Shown here: piece after piece, positions 1 through 10,782 of the stretch
Position numbering within the stretch: position 1 is the first letter of the stretch
Layout: each line of letters starts with the position of its first letter
NCBI GenBank assembly: GCA_001724025.1
Contig: MEDJ01000023.1
Location: 62,001-126,000 of the forward strand
DNA length: 64,000 nt
Direction of reading: 5' to 3'
From: Acidobacteria bacterium SCN 69-37
Lineage (GTDB): Bacteria > Acidobacteriota > Vicinamibacteria > Vicinamibacterales > SCN-69-37
Made by a program: the position numbers and the translations under genes
Notes under the pieces: model-generated
What the model saw: only the letters and a program-made list of their open reading frames with translations
What the model was told of the DNA's origin: nothing
The model's database searches: none

Positions 1-118
1 CCGCGGACCGTGGCGTCGTTGTGTGGGATTCCCACTTACATCCGCGGGCGACCGCCGGGCGGGCGTCGGTTGTCGGCGCGGAGTATACCATGCGAAAATG
101 GGCGGGTTCGGAGCCTGC

Positions 119-617
119 ATGACCCACCATTCCGCTGTTCCCGCGTCCGATCGGCCTGCCGGCGCGACATCGGTGTCGGGCCCGTGTCGCGTGTCCGCCG
201 ACGTGCTGACGATCGAGACCGGGACGCGGTTCGCGCTCGTCGACATCACCGATCGCGTCAGGGCCGCCGTTCAGGCGACCGGCATCACCGAGGGTCTGGC
301 CTCGCTGCCATGCGCTGCACATGACCTGCTCGGTGCTGATCAACGAGTCGCAGTCGGCCCTGATGGCCGACATCAAGCGGTTCCTGGAGCAGGTCGTCGA
401 TCGCGACGCCGACTGGCTGCACAACGACCCCGCGCACTCGGACTGCGATCGGTTCAATGCCGACGCGCACCTGCGCGCCCTGCTGCTGGGACCGGCGATC
501 ACGCTGCAGATTGCGGGCGGGGATCTCGTGCTGGGGCAGTGGCAGCGGGTGCTGCTGGCCGAACTCGACGGTCCCCGGGCGCGATCGCTGCGCCTCCAGG
601 TGATGGGGCTCGGCTAG
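119..617 (+). pseudogene. YjbQ/UPF0047 family protein, frameshifted
   Basis: The downstream part (about 321-617) encodes the conserved C-terminal half of the YjbQ family, with TCSVLINES, DADWLHNDP, SDCDRFNADAHLRALLLGP and a final VLLAELDGPR segment. The matching N-terminal half (VLTIETGTRFALVDIT, ATGITEGLASLPC) is in a different frame that ends near 313. Removing one G at about 314 joins the halves as ASLPC-LHMTCSVL, which is what the family looks like. The gene therefore carries a +1 frameshift, either a true mutation or a sequencing error. The start could be ATG 119 or GTG 191; the latter gives the usual length of about 140 residues. YjbQ proteins are small trimeric proteins with weak thiamine-phosphate synthase activity. 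The end lies 4 bases before mqnE. Confidence 0.75.
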
Positions 618-621
618 CGGC

Positions 622-1761
622 ATGACGATGGCGCGCCTCCGTCTGCTCGGCCTCGACACGATCGCGCAGAAGCTCGACGCCGGTGAACGGCTGTCGTTCG
701 ACGACGGCGTGGCCCTGTTCACGTGCCCGGATCTGCACGCGGTCGGCTGGCTGGCCAACCGCGAGCGCGAGCGTCGTCACGGCGCCCGTACCTACTACAA
801 CGTCAACCTGCGCCTCGAGGCGACGAACGTCTGCCAGGCGAACTGCCTGTTCTGCTCGTTCGCGCGACTCAAGGCCGGCGATCCACAGGCATACACGCTG
901 TCGGTCGAGCAGGTTCTCGACAAGCTGCGCGCGCGCGCCGATCAACCGCTCACCGAAGTCCACGTCGTCAACGGGCTGCACCCGGGATTGCCGTTCAGCT
1001 ATTACACGGAGCTGCTGCGCGGGATGAAGGCCGTCAGGCCGGGCATCCACCTGAAATGCTTCACGGCCGTGGAAATCGCGTTCTTCGCCGATCACTACGG
1101 CATGACCGACGAGGCCGTGCTCCGCGAACTGATGGCGGCCGGGCTCGACTCGCTGCCCGGCGGTGGGGCCGAAATTTTCGCCGAGCGCGTGCGGACGCGG
1201 ATTGCCCACGACAAGGCCGACGCGGCGCGGTATCTCGGCGTGCACCGCCTGGCGCACGGGCTCGGGCTGCGCACGAACGTGACGATGCTCTACGGGCACA
1301 TCGAGACGTTCGCCGAGCGCGTCGATCATCTGCTGCGCATCCGCGCGCTGCAGGACGAAACGGGCGGGTTCCAGGCGTTCATTCCGCTGGCCTTCCACCC
1401 CGATCACAACCAGATGCGCAAGCTGCCGGCGCCCACGGCCACCGACACGCTGCGGGTCCACGCGGTGGCGCGGCTGCTGCTCGACAACGTCGCGCACATC
1501 AAGGCCTTCTGGATCGCCACGGGCGTGGATGTCGCCCAGATCGCGCAGTGGTACGGCGCCGACGATCTGGACGGCACGGTGCAGGAAGAGCGGATTTATC
1601 ACATGGCCGGGTCGCGGACGCCCGAGACGCTCTCGATTGCCGACATCCGGCGGCTGATCCGGATTGCGGGCCGCGAGCCCGTCGAGCGCGACACGCTCTA
1701 CCGCGTGCTGGAGCCGGCGGGCGACGCGGTCGAGGACCGGCCCGCGGGCCTGTTACACTGA
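622..1761 (+). CDS. mqnE: Aminodeoxyfutalosine synthase MqnE (radical SAM)
   Basis: A 379-residue radical SAM enzyme. The Fe-S ligands are in CQANCLFC (C71, C75, C78), in the CxxxCxxC spacing. The MqnE-like stretches EVHVVNGLHPGLPFSYY, HLKCFTAVEIAFF and SLPGGGAEIF follow, and FHPDHNQM lies towards the C-terminus. The enzyme joins a SAM-derived adenosyl radical to the MqnA product, giving aminofutalosine in the futalosine route to menaquinone. No other mqn gene is in the window, so the pathway must be spread over the chromosome. The start at ATG 622 follows directly on the yjbQ-like gene; a second ATG two codons on (628) is possible. MqnC is the main alternative, but the GLHP and AVEI segments favour MqnE. 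Confidence 0.9.
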   Translation: MTMARLRLLGLDTIAQKLDAGERLSFDDGVALFTCPDLHAVGWLANRERERRHGARTYYNVNLRLEATNVCQANCLFCSFARLKAGDPQAYTLSVEQVLDKLRARADQPLTEVHVVNGLHPGLPFSYYTELLRGMKAVRPGIHLKCFTAVEIAFFADHYGMTDEAVLRELMAAGLDSLPGGGAEIFAERVRTRIAHDKADAARYLGVHRLAHGLGLRTNVTMLYGHIETFAERVDHLLRIRALQDETGGFQAFIPLAFHPDHNQMRKLPAPTATDTLRVHAVARLLLDNVAHIKAFWIATGVDVAQIAQWYGADDLDGTVQEERIYHMAGSRTPETLSIADIRRLIRIAGREPVERDTLYRVLEPAGDAVEDRPAGLLH

Positions 1762-1800
1762 AGCGTCGGGACTGCCGCAGCAAGAGCTGCCGGGGCCTGG

Positions 1801-2195
1801 CCTTTCTCGTTTCCGGTGCCGGGGATTGCCCGGGGCGTGCCGGACGTGGAGTTCCCGCCGATGGACGTGCAGGTGCTGACCTGGTACGAGAAGACCGCAC
1901 TGCACGAGCGGCAGCCGCTGCTTGTGAAGGCGAGTCCGCCTGGATCGATGCGGGCCGTCGGCACGGAAATCCACCTGGTGAATCGTCTGGCGCGGGAGTC
2001 GCACCGGAACGCACCGTGATGACGCTCGATTCGATGGGGTGCCTGTGTTCGACGACGTTCCGGGTCTCCCCCAACCACCTGCCGTGGGTCCTCGAGGGAC
2101 TCGTGGCCGGGCAGGTCCACAACGAGATCGTCGTGCCCGAGCCCACCAGGACGTGGGCCCGCGTTGCGCTCGACAGGATGCTCGAACTGGCCTGA
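1801..2195 (+). pseudogene. nadA: Decayed nadA (quinolinate synthase) 3' remnant
   Basis: Between mqnE and sodB there are two pieces of quinolinate synthase in different frames. Frame 1 carries VQVLTW..ALHER, then LLVKASPPGS and AVGTEIHLVNRLARE. Frame 3 carries PERTVMTLDSMGCLCSTTFR, HLPWVLEGLVAGQ and WARVALDRMLELA. These are the typical NadA C-terminal sequences, including a cluster-ligand cysteine in the GCLCST segment. Adding one C near 2003 restores RESHPERTVMT, so there is a -1 frameshift. The stretch that normally lies between the VLTW..HER region and SPPGS, including the HPEC segment, appears to be deleted, as is the whole N-terminal two thirds. No start codon is evident. The remnant is non-functional; a complete nadA would have to be elsewhere. 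Confidence 0.7.
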
Positions 2196-2258
2196 TGCAC
2201 GTATACACACGCTGAAGTCCGAGGACGGAAGTCCGCAGGACGCACGAGGAGTCGATTC

Positions 2259-2861
<603 letters not shown>

Positions 2862-2877
2862 GTCCGGGATCGCAGGA

Positions 2878-2943
2878 GCCGACCCCCGTGTCGGCCCGCT
2901 CATGGGCAGGATGCACCATGTGGGCGGGCACGGGGGCCCGCCC
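2878..2943. terminator. Two hairpins between convergent sodB and moeA
   Basis: The first hairpin is GCCGAC (2878-2883) pairing with GTCGGC (2890-2895) across a 6-base loop. The second is GGGCGGGC (2922-2929) pairing with GCCCGCCC (2936-2943) around ACGGGG. Neither has a clear U-tract. They fill the short gap between convergent stop codons, so a bidirectional terminator is the likely role. Confidence 0.55.
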
Positions 2944-2944
2944 C

Positions 2945-4156
2945 CTACAACACCACGACTGTCACCTCATCGCCGGCCTCGAATCCCCTCACCCCGGCTG
3001 GAACTTCGATATAGCCATCGGCCGACGCCAGGCTCGTGATGTCGCCCGACGACTTGAACGCCGGCCACACCTCCGCCTCGACCACGCGCACCGCATGGAA
3101 CTGGTGGCGATCGGGTAGGGCCGCGATCGGGCGCGCCAGCGTGCGCTGGATACGCGTCGGCTGCCACGCGGGCAGACGCGCCATCTGCCGCAGGAACGGC
3201 ACGAACAGGATGTACGCATTCGACAGACACGACGTCGGGTTGCCCGGCATGCCGAAGATCGGCGTCCGTCCGACGCGTCCGAACAGCGTGGGCTTGCCGG
3301 GCTTGATCGCGATGCCGTGGAAGTCGATGGTGCCGCACCGGCGTATCGCATCGATCAGCAAGTCGCGCCGGCCCACCGAACTGCCGCCTGACGTCAGGAT
3401 GACGTCCGATGACGCCGTGCGCTCCAGGGCGTCGACGAGGGCATCCACGTCGTCGGCCACGGCCGAGTGCACGTGCGGGATGCCGCCGTGCTGCGTGGTC
3501 AACGCGCGGAGCGTGAGGCTGTTGACGTCATGGACGCGTCCGGGCGGCAGCGGCTGGCCCGGAGGGACGAGTTCGGTGCCGGTGGAGAGGATGGCCACCG
3601 TTGGCCGGGCGAAGACGTCCACGCGCAGGCAGCCGATGGCCGCGAGCGCGCCCAGCCGCGCAGGAGTCAGGCGATCGCCAGAACGGGCCGCGTGCTGGCC
3701 GATGGCGATGTCGCCGCCGCGACGTCCCACATTGCGGCCCTGCGTCACCGCGTCGCGGACGTGAACGATGTCGCCCTCGCGCGACGTGCGTTCCACCATC
3801 ACGACCGCGTCCGCTCCCTCGGGCAGCGGCGCCCCCGTGGCAATCTCCGCGCACTCTCCGGCGCCGACGGCCCGCGACGGCATGCGGCCCGTGAAGAGCC
3901 GATCGACGCAGGTCAGCGGCACTGGCGCCTCGGCGGTGGCCGTGGCCACGTCGGCGGCGCGGACCGCGTAACCGTCCATGGCCGCACGATCGAACGGCGG
4001 CACGTCGACGGCCGAGGTCACAGCCGCGGCGACGACGCGTTCCCGCGCATCGAGCACGTCGACGGTCTCGGTCCGGGTGATGGGCGTGACGGCGTCGAGC
4101 ACGCGGCGACGGGCGTCCTCGAAGGCGATCGGGTGCGGAAACAGGTCCGGTCGCAT
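2945..4156 (-). CDS. moeA: Molybdopterin molybdotransferase MoeA
   Basis: A 403-residue protein that inserts molybdate into adenylylated molybdopterin. Family signatures in order are PPFDRAAMDGYAVR near residue 60, EIATGAPLPEGADAVVMVE, STGTELVPPG, TSGGSSVGRRD, IKPGKPTLFG and GMPGNPTSCLSNAY, followed by the small C-terminal barrel domain. The length is normal for the family. It lies 6 bases downstream of moaB on the same strand, so the two form a small molybdenum-cofactor operon. No molybdoenzyme is recognisable in the window. Confidence 0.93.
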   Translation of the reverse strand: MRPDLFPHPIAFEDARRRVLDAVTPITRTETVDVLDARERVVAAAVTSAVDVPPFDRAAMDGYAVRAADVATATAEAPVPLTCVDRLFTGRMPSRAVGAGECAEIATGAPLPEGADAVVMVERTSREGDIVHVRDAVTQGRNVGRRGGDIAIGQHAARSGDRLTPARLGALAAIGCLRVDVFARPTVAILSTGTELVPPGQPLPPGRVHDVNSLTLRALTTQHGGIPHVHSAVADDVDALVDALERTASSDVILTSGGSSVGRRDLLIDAIRRCGTIDFHGIAIKPGKPTLFGRVGRTPIFGMPGNPTSCLSNAYILFVPFLRQMARLPAWQPTRIQRTLARPIAALPDRHQFHAVRVVEAEVWPAFKSSGDITSLASADGYIEVPAGVRGFEAGDEVTVVVL

Positions 4157-4162
4157 GAGGCG

Positions 4163-4684
4163 CTATCTGTCGAGCTCGCTGATCACGTGAGTCAGTTGCG
4201 GGAGGACGAGTTCGGTCATCGCCAGGCGGACCGCTGGTTCTGAGCCGGGCAGGACGAACACGACACTCCGGTGGATGACGCCGGCCGTCGCGCGCGAGAG
4301 CATGGCCGCCGGGCCGATTGCGTCGTAGCTGAGCCGGCGGAAGATCTCGCCGAACCCGGGTAGCGGGACCGAGAAGAGCGGCTCGAGCGCCTCGACCGTC
4401 ACATCACGCCGCGCGATGCCCGTGCCGCCGGTGGTGATGATGGCCCGGCACGTGCCCTGCGCGGCCCACGCGGCCACGGGCGCCGTGATGTCCGCGGGAT
4501 CGTCCGTCACCAGGCGCCGCTCGACCACGACGTGGCCGCCGGCCTCGAGTAGGGCCTGGATGGCCTGGCCCGAACTGTCGGCGGCCGGCGTGCGGGTGTC
4601 GCTGATGGTCAGGACGGCGCAGGCGACGGTTCGCCGGGGCGGATGCTGCAGGTCGGCCACGGACATCCAGGTGATTATGCCCAA
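4163..4684 (-). CDS. moaB: Molybdenum cofactor biosynthesis protein MoaB/MogA family
   Basis: A 173-residue molybdopterin-binding protein of the MoaB/MogA family, which adenylylates molybdopterin before MoeA adds the metal. TISDTRTPAADSSG, the ITTGGTGIARRDVT loop and FVLPGSEPAVRLAM mark the molybdopterin-binding fold. The first ATG (4684) gives an extra MGIITW leader; ATG 4666 (MSVADLQH) is an equally good start. The sequence is closer to MoaB than to MogA, but the two are hard to tell apart without alignment. It is the first gene of the moaB-moeA pair, and its start lies next to the divergent tRNA promoter. Confidence 0.88.
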   Translation of the reverse strand: MGIITWMSVADLQHPPRRTVACAVLTISDTRTPAADSSGQAIQALLEAGGHVVVERRLVTDDPADITAPVAAWAAQGTCRAIITTGGTGIARRDVTVEALEPLFSVPLPGFGEIFRRLSYDAIGPAAMLSRATAGVIHRSVVFVLPGSEPAVRLAMTELVLPQLTHVISELDR

Positions 4685-4700
4685 GGCGCCGGGATCCGTG

Positions 4701-4706
4701 TATAAT
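4701..4706 (+). promoter_or_regulatory. Probable -10 box of the tRNA-Arg promoter
   Basis: A perfect TATAAT stands in very GC-rich surroundings, 14 bases before the tRNA 5' end. The hexamer 17 bases upstream (TGCCCA) is only a weak match to the -35 consensus. Confidence 0.6.
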
Positions 4707-4720
4707 CTCCCTTCTTGTGC

Positions 4721-4797
4721 GCGCCCTTAGCTCAGCTGGATAGAGCGTCTGGCTACGAACCAGGAGGTCGCACGTTCGAATCGTGCAGGGCGCACCA
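4721..4797 (+). tRNA. tRNA-Arg (ACG)
   Basis: A full cloverleaf can be drawn by eye. The acceptor stem is GCGCCCT / AGGGCGC, the D stem GCTC / GAGC, the anticodon stem TCTGG / CCAGG with loop CTACGAA, and the T stem GCACG / CGTGC with loop TTCGAAT. The anticodon ACG is at 4755-4757 and reads CGU (CGN after deamination to inosine). The discriminator base is A (4794), and CCA is encoded at 4795-4797. Confidence 0.96.
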
Positions 4798-4860
4798 CCC
4801 TTCTTCGTCTCTCTTCCGAGCCATCAACCGCCTGGCCTGAACGCGCCTGGCGGATCGTCA

Positions 4861-7800
4861 TCACTCCCGTCGGCCTGATCGGAGCGCTTGGCGTCGCGCT
4901 GCGGCCGTCTCCATCTGCTGCCGCCTGGCGTCGACGCGTGCGCGGGCGCGATCGACCGACTGCGTGACGGTCGTGTCCGTTGTCGTGCCGTCGAGCCGTT
5001 CGGCGAGCCGGTGTACGGTCGGGAAGCGGAAGAGGTCCGTCAGCGAGACGGGCTGCGGGACGCGCTGGCGCAACTGGTTCAGGACCTGCGCCGCCAGCAG
5101 CGAATCACCGCCGATATCGAAGAAGTTGTCGTGCGTGCCGACACGATCGACGCGCAGGACGTCCCGCCAGATCTCGACGACCAGCCGCTCCGTGTCCGAG
5201 CCGGGTTCGGCAGGCACGTGCGCCGTCCTCGGCGTGTCGTCGACGGCCGGCAACGCCCGTCGATCGATCTTGTTGTTGGGTGTCAGCGGGAAGGCGTCGA
5301 GGGACACGACGTGCGACGGCACGAGGAAATCGGGCATGCGCGCTGCCAGGGCCGCGCGGATCGCGGTGGGATCGCCCGGTGTGCCCGAGGTCGTGACGAC
5401 ATAGGCCACGAGCCGCTTGTCTCCCTCGCGATCCTCGCGGGCGACCACGACCGCCTCGCGCACGTCGGGCAGCGCGGTCAGCGCCGCTTCGATTTCGCCG
5501 AGCTCGATCCGGTGACCCCTGATCTTGACCTGCTGATCGCGGCGGCCGAGAAATTCGATCGTCCCGTCGTCGCGATAGCGCGCCACGTCGCCCGTGGCGT
5601 AGATGCGGGCGTGGCCGTCCGCGACGAACGGGTTCGGCAGGAAACGCTCGGCAGTGAGTTCCGGTCGCTGCCAGTAGCCGCGCGCCACACCGTCCCCCCC
5701 GATGTAGAGATCGCCGGACATGCCCATGGGGACCGGCTGCTGCGCTTCGTCGAGGATGTAGATCTGCGTGTTCGCGATGGGCCGGCCCACCGTGATCGTC
5801 TCGACGGGCGGCATCACGCGGGCGACGGTCGACCAGACAGTGGTTTCCGTCGGGCCGTACATGTTCCACAACTCGCCGTCGGGAATCGCCGCGCAGAGGT
5901 CGGTGGCCAGCGTCGCGGGCAGCGCCTCGCCGCCGACGAACCACGCGCGCAGCCGGCGCAGGGCCGCCCGGGCGTCGGTATCGAGCAGCAGCATGCGCGC
6001 CATCGAAGGCGTGCACTGGAGGTGCGTCACCGCGTGGCGCGTCAGCAGATCGGCAATCGATTCGTCGGCCGGGGCCGTGGTGTTGGCCCTGTGGCGCAGC
6101 GCTGCCAGGTACGGCAGGTTTGCGAGCACGACGTCTGTCTCGACACCGAAGTCGATCAGGCACGCGACCTCGTCGACGCCAATCGTCTTGAGCCGATCGA
6201 TCGTCGCCAGGCAGGTCTCCGGCCGTCCGAAGAGCCCGCTCGTCTCGTAGTAGCGCTCGAAGGAGTGCTCGACGAGCGCGTCGTAATCCTCCTCGGAGAG
6301 TGACGCGAAGATCTCGCTCGGGTTCTGCCCGCTGGCGCGGGCGGCAAAGGTCGGGAACGACTCGGCAAACGGCTTGACCAGATCGATCGACGTGCGCAGG
6401 TAGTCCATCAGCGGCTGTCGCACCGTCCGCCGCACGAACGCGTCATCGTCGGAGACGAGCGCGTGGAGCATCAGGACGACGTGGCCGGCGCCCTCGCGAC
6501 CGGTGGCGCGCCAGGCCGCCCGGTACGCCGCGATCTTCGTGGCCAGCTCCTCGACGCTCTGCCCGAGGAGGTGCGTCAGCACGCCCGCGCCCGCGCGGGC
6601 CGCCGCTTCGAAAGTCTCGGGATTCCCGGCCGCCGTGATCCACACAGGGAGCTCCGGCTGGATCGGTCGCGGCAGGGTCTGGATCGCCTGCTCGATGCCG
6701 CGCGGGGTCGTGAACGTCACCGCCTCGCCGCGCCACAGCGCACGCACGGTCTCGAGGCTCTCGAACAGCACGCGCTTGCGCTCGGCGTAATTCTCCGGTC
6801 GCAGCACGAAGTCGTTCGGCTGCCAGCCTGACGCGAATGCGATGCCGACGCGCCCGCCGGAAATGTTGTCGACGACGCTCCATTCCTCGGCGACGCGCAG
6901 CGGATGGTGCAACGGCAGGACGCAGCTGCCGGCCCGGATGCCGACGCGCGTGGTGAGCGCCGCCACGGCGGCACCGGTCACGGCTGGATTCGGATAGAGG
7001 CCGCCGAATGCGTGAAAGTGACGCTCGGGGGTCCACACGGCGGAGAAGCCGTTCGCGTCCGCGAACGTGGCGCCCTCCAGCAGCAGCCGGTACTTGCGCC
7101 CGGAATCCTGCCCCTCGTCGGCGGAGAAGTAGAAGAGGCTGAAGTCGATCGGCTCGGGCCGTGTCGATGTCGAGGCAACGCGATGCGCGGCCGCCGCCGC
7201 GCCCGCGTACATGACGATGGTGAACCCGCGCGCGAGCGTCCAGAACAGTTCGAGCACCGAGATGTCGAACGAGATGCTCGTCACCGCCAGCCAGACGCCC
7301 GGGACGTCGTGCGGCACGCACGCATCCATGCCCGCGAAGAAGTTCGCCACCTGGCGGTGCTCGAGCATGACGCCCTTGGGCGTCCCGGTCGACCCGGAGG
7401 TGTAGATGAGATACGCGAGATCATCGGGCGCGGCGGTGCGGCCGATGGGCGCGGATGAAAGCGTCGCGATCGTCGCGGCCTCGCGCGAGAGCGAGACGAC
7501 CCGCATGCCGTCGCCGAATCGCGAGGCCAGCGCGTCGTCCGCGATGACAGCGGTGATGGCGGCGTCGTGCGCGACGAACTGCAGGCGATCGGACGGGTAG
7601 TCCGGATCGAGCGGCACGTACGCGGCGCCGCTCTTGAGGATCGCGATCAGGCTGACGACGAGATCGGCGGAACGCGACAGGCAGACGCCGATGCGCGCGC
7701 CCGGTGCCGCACCTGTTGTCTTCAGGTGCCGGGCGAGGCGGTTCGCGCGTGCATCGAGCTCGGCATACGTCAGCGTCACGTCCGAGGCCACGAGGGCCAC

Positions 7801-9513
7801 GGCGTCCGGCGTCGCCAGCGCCTGACGTTCGATCTGTTCGTGGATCGGCCCGGCGTCGTATGCCGCCGCCGTCTGGTTCCACGTTTCGAGCAGCGTGGTC
7901 CGCGTCTCATCGTCGAGCAGCGACACGCCGGCGACGGGCGCGTCGGTGGCAACGAGTCGCGAGGCGAACGACATCCACAGGCGATGGAGCCGCGTGAGCG
8001 CGTCGGTCGTGTAGAGCCCGCTCGATGCGTCCCACTCCATGTGTCCGTTCGCGGTGTCCGGCCTGACGACGAGGCTGGCGTCGGGGCGTGTCGTCGTATG
8101 ACCATCGGGATCGAGCACGACGTGCGATCGCCACGCGGCGAACCCGCGCAGACCCGGCCGATCCGGGTAGCGGAGACAGACGTCGGTGAAGAACGTGCCG
8201 GACGCGCTCGCGCGTCGCGCGGCGGTCACGGCGTCGCGGACAGCGGACCAGGGCTGCGCGATGTCGATGGCGACGGGGATGCGGTCCGCAAGCAGCGGCA
8301 ATCCTGCCTGTGGCGGTGGCGCCACGGCCAGCGGCAGCACCGCCGATGGACGGCCGCCGATGCGGATCAGGAATGCGGCCACCGACGCGACGATGGCGTC
8401 GTGGTCGAGGCCGGCCAGGTTGGCTGGGATAGCTGCACGTACGTGCGTGCGATCGTCAGGCGCCGCAGCCTGACCCGTGTCGCTGGCGAAGGGCAGGGCC
8501 AGTCTGTCGAGTGACGCGAGCGTGTCGAGCCAGTCCCGTTCGGCGCGGACGGCGTGACGCCGCGCGGCCACGTCGGGCACGAGGACGTGCGGCAACGTCA
8601 GGCGGCTCCCCGGGATCACCGAGGCCTCGGCGGCAAACACGGAGATGGGCAGCGGTTCGCCCGTGGGGCGTCCCAGGCCGGTGATCCGGAGGCGTCCGGC
8701 GCCCGTGCCGATGATCAGGCTGCCTGCGTCCGCCAGGTCGACCTGGCCCGGCACACCAGGCGCGGGATCGACCTCGGCGCTCGTCACGATGGCCGTCCCG
8801 GCCGCGGTCACCAGACGGCACACGCCGAACGGATTCGGATATGGGCCGAAGTCCGACGCGCGCACGAGCCGATCGATCTCCACCGCCGGTGCCGTCCAGT
8901 CGATCACCCCCACGGTCTCCGGGCGCTGGTGGCGTCCGAACACGGTGCGCTGTCCGGCATCCTGGGCAATTGGCGTCAGCCGGTCGTGGACGAGGTCGTC
9001 GACGAGGGTGGTGAACGCGGTCAGCCCGGCCTCGTAGCACCGGGCGTTGAGTCCGAAGGTCGTTTCGTGCGGCGGAATCTCGAAGGTCTGCTGGGTCAGC
9101 AGGCGGCCGGCATCGACGGCGGCCGTCATCTCGTGCCAGGTCACCCCGTACGAGGTCTCGCCCTGCAGCAGCGCCCAGACGGGCGCGTTCAGCCCGGCGT
9201 AGCGGGGCAGCGGACCGTCATGGAAGTTGATCGCCAGTTCGCGCGGGGCCGACAGGATCTCCGGGCCGAGCTTCTCGAGATTGACGATGCTGAACAGGTA
9301 GTCGAACGGCTGCGCGGCCAGGTGCGCCGCGAGACCGGGGCCGGCTGGCACGACCGGAATGGCGTGGGATCCGGCCCAGCGGACCACGGCCGGATCGGAC
9401 GAGGCCACGCCGAGGATGGCGTGACCAGCGGTCAGGTACACGTCGGCGCAACGCGCCAGCAGGGAACCTTCGCCGATGAACCAGGCGCTCCGGGGGCGCG
9501 GCGCGTCAGTCAC
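4861..9513 (-). CDS. One-module NRPS: formyltransferase, adenylation split by luciferase-like monooxygenase, carrier protein
   Basis: A 1550-residue synthetase. Residues 1-310 form a Fmt-like formyltransferase with [13 protein letters not shown] and the Asp of AAVDAG. Residues 355-540 resemble a condensation-domain C-terminal part but contain no HHxxxDG motif. The adenylation domain starts near 555, with LTYAEL, the [11 protein letters not shown] loop at 704-714 and SFDIS at 748-752. It is then interrupted at about 785-1140 by an FMN-dependent luciferase-like monooxygenase ([26 protein letters not shown]). It resumes with [26 protein letters not shown] and NNKID. A carrier protein follows, with the phosphopantetheine Ser1471 in DIGGDSL. 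This resembles the MupA/Atu3671 monooxygenase architecture. The expected chemistry is activation, oxygenation and possibly N-formylation of one amino acid. No release domain is present. It is divergent from rmlB across 222 bases. Confidence 0.9.
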   Translation of the reverse strand: MTDAPRPRSAWFIGEGSLLARCADVYLTAGHAILGVASSDPAVVRWAGSHAIPVVPAGPGLAAHLAAQPFDYLFSIVNLEKLGPEILSAPRELAINFHDGPLPRYAGLNAPVWALLQGETSYGVTWHEMTAAVDAGRLLTQQTFEIPPHETTFGLNARCYEAGLTAFTTLVDDLVHDRLTPIAQDAGQRTVFGRHQRPETVGVIDWTAPAVEIDRLVRASDFGPYPNPFGVCRLVTAAGTAIVTSAEVDPAPGVPGQVDLADAGSLIIGTGAGRLRITGLGRPTGEPLPISVFAAEASVIPGSRLTLPHVLVPDVAARRHAVRAERDWLDTLASLDRLALPFASDTGQAAAPDDRTHVRAAIPANLAGLDHDAIVASVAAFLIRIGGRPSAVLPLAVAPPPQAGLPLLADRIPVAIDIAQPWSAVRDAVTAARRASASGTFFTDVCLRYPDRPGLRGFAAWRSHVVLDPDGHTTTRPDASLVVRPDTANGHMEWDASSGLYTTDALTRLHRLWMSFASRLVATDAPVAGVSLLDDETRTTLLETWNQTAAAYDAGPIHEQIERQALATPDAVALVASDVTLTYAELDARANRLARHLKTTGAAPGARIGVCLSRSADLVVSLIAILKSGAAYVPLDPDYPSDRLQFVAHDAAITAVIADDALASRFGDGMRVVSLSREAATIATLSSAPIGRTAAPDDLAYLIYTSGSTGTPKGVMLEHRQVANFFAGMDACVPHDVPGVWLAVTSISFDISVLELFWTLARGFTIVMYAGAAAAAHRVASTSTRPEPIDFSLFYFSADEGQDSGRKYRLLLEGATFADANGFSAVWTPERHFHAFGGLYPNPAVTGAAVAALTTRVGIRAGSCVLPLHHPLRVAEEWSVVDNISGGRVGIAFASGWQPNDFVLRPENYAERKRVLFESLETVRALWRGEAVTFTTPRGIEQAIQTLPRPIQPELPVWITAAGNPETFEAAARAGAGVLTHLLGQSVEELATKIAAYRAAWRATGREGAGHVVLMLHALVSDDDAFVRRTVRQPLMDYLRTSIDLVKPFAESFPTFAARASGQNPSEIFASLSEEDYDALVEHSFERYYETSGLFGRPETCLATIDRLKTIGVDEVACLIDFGVETDVVLANLPYLAALRHRANTTAPADESIADLLTRHAVTHLQCTPSMARMLLLDTDARAALRRLRAWFVGGEALPATLATDLCAAIPDGELWNMYGPTETTVWSTVARVMPPVETITVGRPIANTQIYILDEAQQPVPMGMSGDLYIGGDGVARGYWQRPELTAERFLPNPFVADGHARIYATGDVARYRDDGTIEFLGRRDQQVKIRGHRIELGEIEAALTALPDVREAVVVAREDREGDKRLVAYVVTTSGTPGDPTAIRAALAARMPDFLVPSHVVSLDAFPLTPNNKIDRRALPAVDDTPRTAHVPAEPGSDTERLVVEIWRDVLRVDRVGTHDNFFDIGGDSLLAAQVLNQLRQRVPQPVSLTDLFRFPTVHRLAERLDGTTTDTTVTQSVDRARARVDARRQQMETAAARRQALRSGRRE

Positions 9514-9735
9514 GTCTGTCTCCGTGGGGATGAGGGTCGGAATGTGCCGGGTGTCGTCGTGTGGTCGTGTCGCTCATGGCTGACGGCCGACGTGGCGGCA
9601 CTGCTGCTCAATTGCTCAATCGGCACGCCAGTCGTGTCCGTGACGTCCGGGGAGCCGGGGGCGGGCGCCGCGAGTCTCGAGCCGGGGCGGCCGCACTTCC
9701 TGATAAGATGCCGCCCGTCACGTCGCAGCGCCACC

Positions 9736-10782
9736 ATGAAGATCATCGTGACCGGCGGGGCCGGGTTTATCGGGGCCAACTTCCTGAATGGCCTGGTGCC
9801 CCGTTGCACCGACCACGTCTTCGTCAACGTCGACGCCCTGACGTACGCGGCCAATCCCGCCAGTCTCGAGGCGATCGCGACCCGGCCCAATTATAGCTTC
9901 GCGCGTGTGGACATCCGCGATCGCGCGGCCGTCGATCGGCTGTTCGCCCGCATCGAGCCGGATCTCGTCGTGCACTTCGCGGCCGAGAGTCACGTCGATC
10001 GCAGCATCCACAGTCCGCAGGCGTTCGTCGAGACGAACGTCATGGGGACCTTCAACCTGCTCGAGGCCTTCCGCGCCCTGCCGGATGTCGACCGCCGCCG
10101 GTTCCATCACGTGAGTACCGACGAGGTGTACGGCACGCTCGGCGCCGACGGCGCGTTCGTGGAGACGACGCCGTACGATCCGTCGAGTCCGTACTCCGCG
10201 TCGAAGGCGGCGTCCGATCACCTCGTGCGCGCGTACCATCGGACGTACGGCCTGCCCGTCACGATCTCGAACTGCTCGAACAACTACGGGCCGTACCAGT
10301 TTCCGGAGAAGCTGATCCCGTTGATGATCCTCAACGCCCTCGAGCGGAAGCCGCTGCCGGTCTACGGCCGCGGAGACAACGTGCGGGACTGGCTGTACGT
10401 CACCGATCACTGCGACGCCATCTGGCGGGTCATCAGGCACGGCCGCATCGGCGAGACCTACAACATCGGCGGTCGCAGCGAGCGCCGCAACCTCGATGTC
10501 GTCCATGCCGTCTGCGACGTCGTGGCCGAGTGCACGGGCGTATCCGCATCGACGCTGCGCGACCTGGTGACGTTCGTCCCCGACAGGCCGGGACACGATC
10601 ACCGGTACGCGATCGATCCCGCGAAGATCGAACGCGAGTGCGGATTTTCGCCCGCCGAGACGTTCGAGACCGGACTGCGCAAGACCGTGCGGTTCTACCT
10701 CGACCACGAGGCCTGGGTGCGGGCGGTGCGGACCGGCGCCTATCGCGCCTGGATCGACAGCCACTACGCGGGGCGCGTGTGA
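9736..10782 (+). CDS. rmlB: dTDP-glucose 4,6-dehydratase RmlB
   Basis: A 348-residue short-chain dehydrogenase/reductase-type dehydratase. It has the NAD-binding GGAGFIG near the N-terminus, [21 protein letters not shown] and the catalytic YSASKAASD, then [18 protein letters not shown] and the RDWLYVTDH segment specific to RmlB. It converts dTDP-glucose to dTDP-4-keto-6-deoxyglucose, the second step towards dTDP-L-rhamnose and related sugars. The open frame extends far upstream, but ATG 9736 gives the canonical N-terminus. The 222 bases before it (9514-9735) are shared with the divergent NRPS gene and must hold both promoters. Its stop overlaps the rmlA start. Confidence 0.94.
   Translation: MKIIVTGGAGFIGANFLNGLVPRCTDHVFVNVDALTYAANPASLEAIATRPNYSFARVDIRDRAAVDRLFARIEPDLVVHFAAESHVDRSIHSPQAFVETNVMGTFNLLEAFRALPDVDRRRFHHVSTDEVYGTLGADGAFVETTPYDPSSPYSASKAASDHLVRAYHRTYGLPVTISNCSNNYGPYQFPEKLIPLMILNALERKPLPVYGRGDNVRDWLYVTDHCDAIWRVIRHGRIGETYNIGGRSERRNLDVVHAVCDVVAECTGVSASTLRDLVTFVPDRPGHDHRYAIDPAKIERECGFSPAETFETGLRKTVRFYLDHEAWVRAVRTGAYRAWIDSHYAGRV

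Noticed and set aside
499-1602. Long minus-strand open frame opposite mqnE
   Set aside because: Arg/Val/Ala-rich, no recognisable motif and fully overlapped by a well-supported gene; a typical GC-rich antisense shadow.
4861-9513. A complete condensation domain in the NRPS
   Set aside because: The 355-540 region lacks the HHxxxDG active-site motif and is only about half the length of a condensation domain.
4721-9513. tRNA-Arg as the attachment site of an integrated island carrying the NRPS and EPS genes
   Set aside because: No integrase and no repeated tRNA 3' end were seen in the window, so there is no support beyond adjacency.
8554-9735. Plus-strand open frame running through the NRPS into rmlB
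   Set aside because: Only the part from ATG 9736 has RmlB motifs; the upstream part is antisense to the NRPS and has no protein-like pattern.
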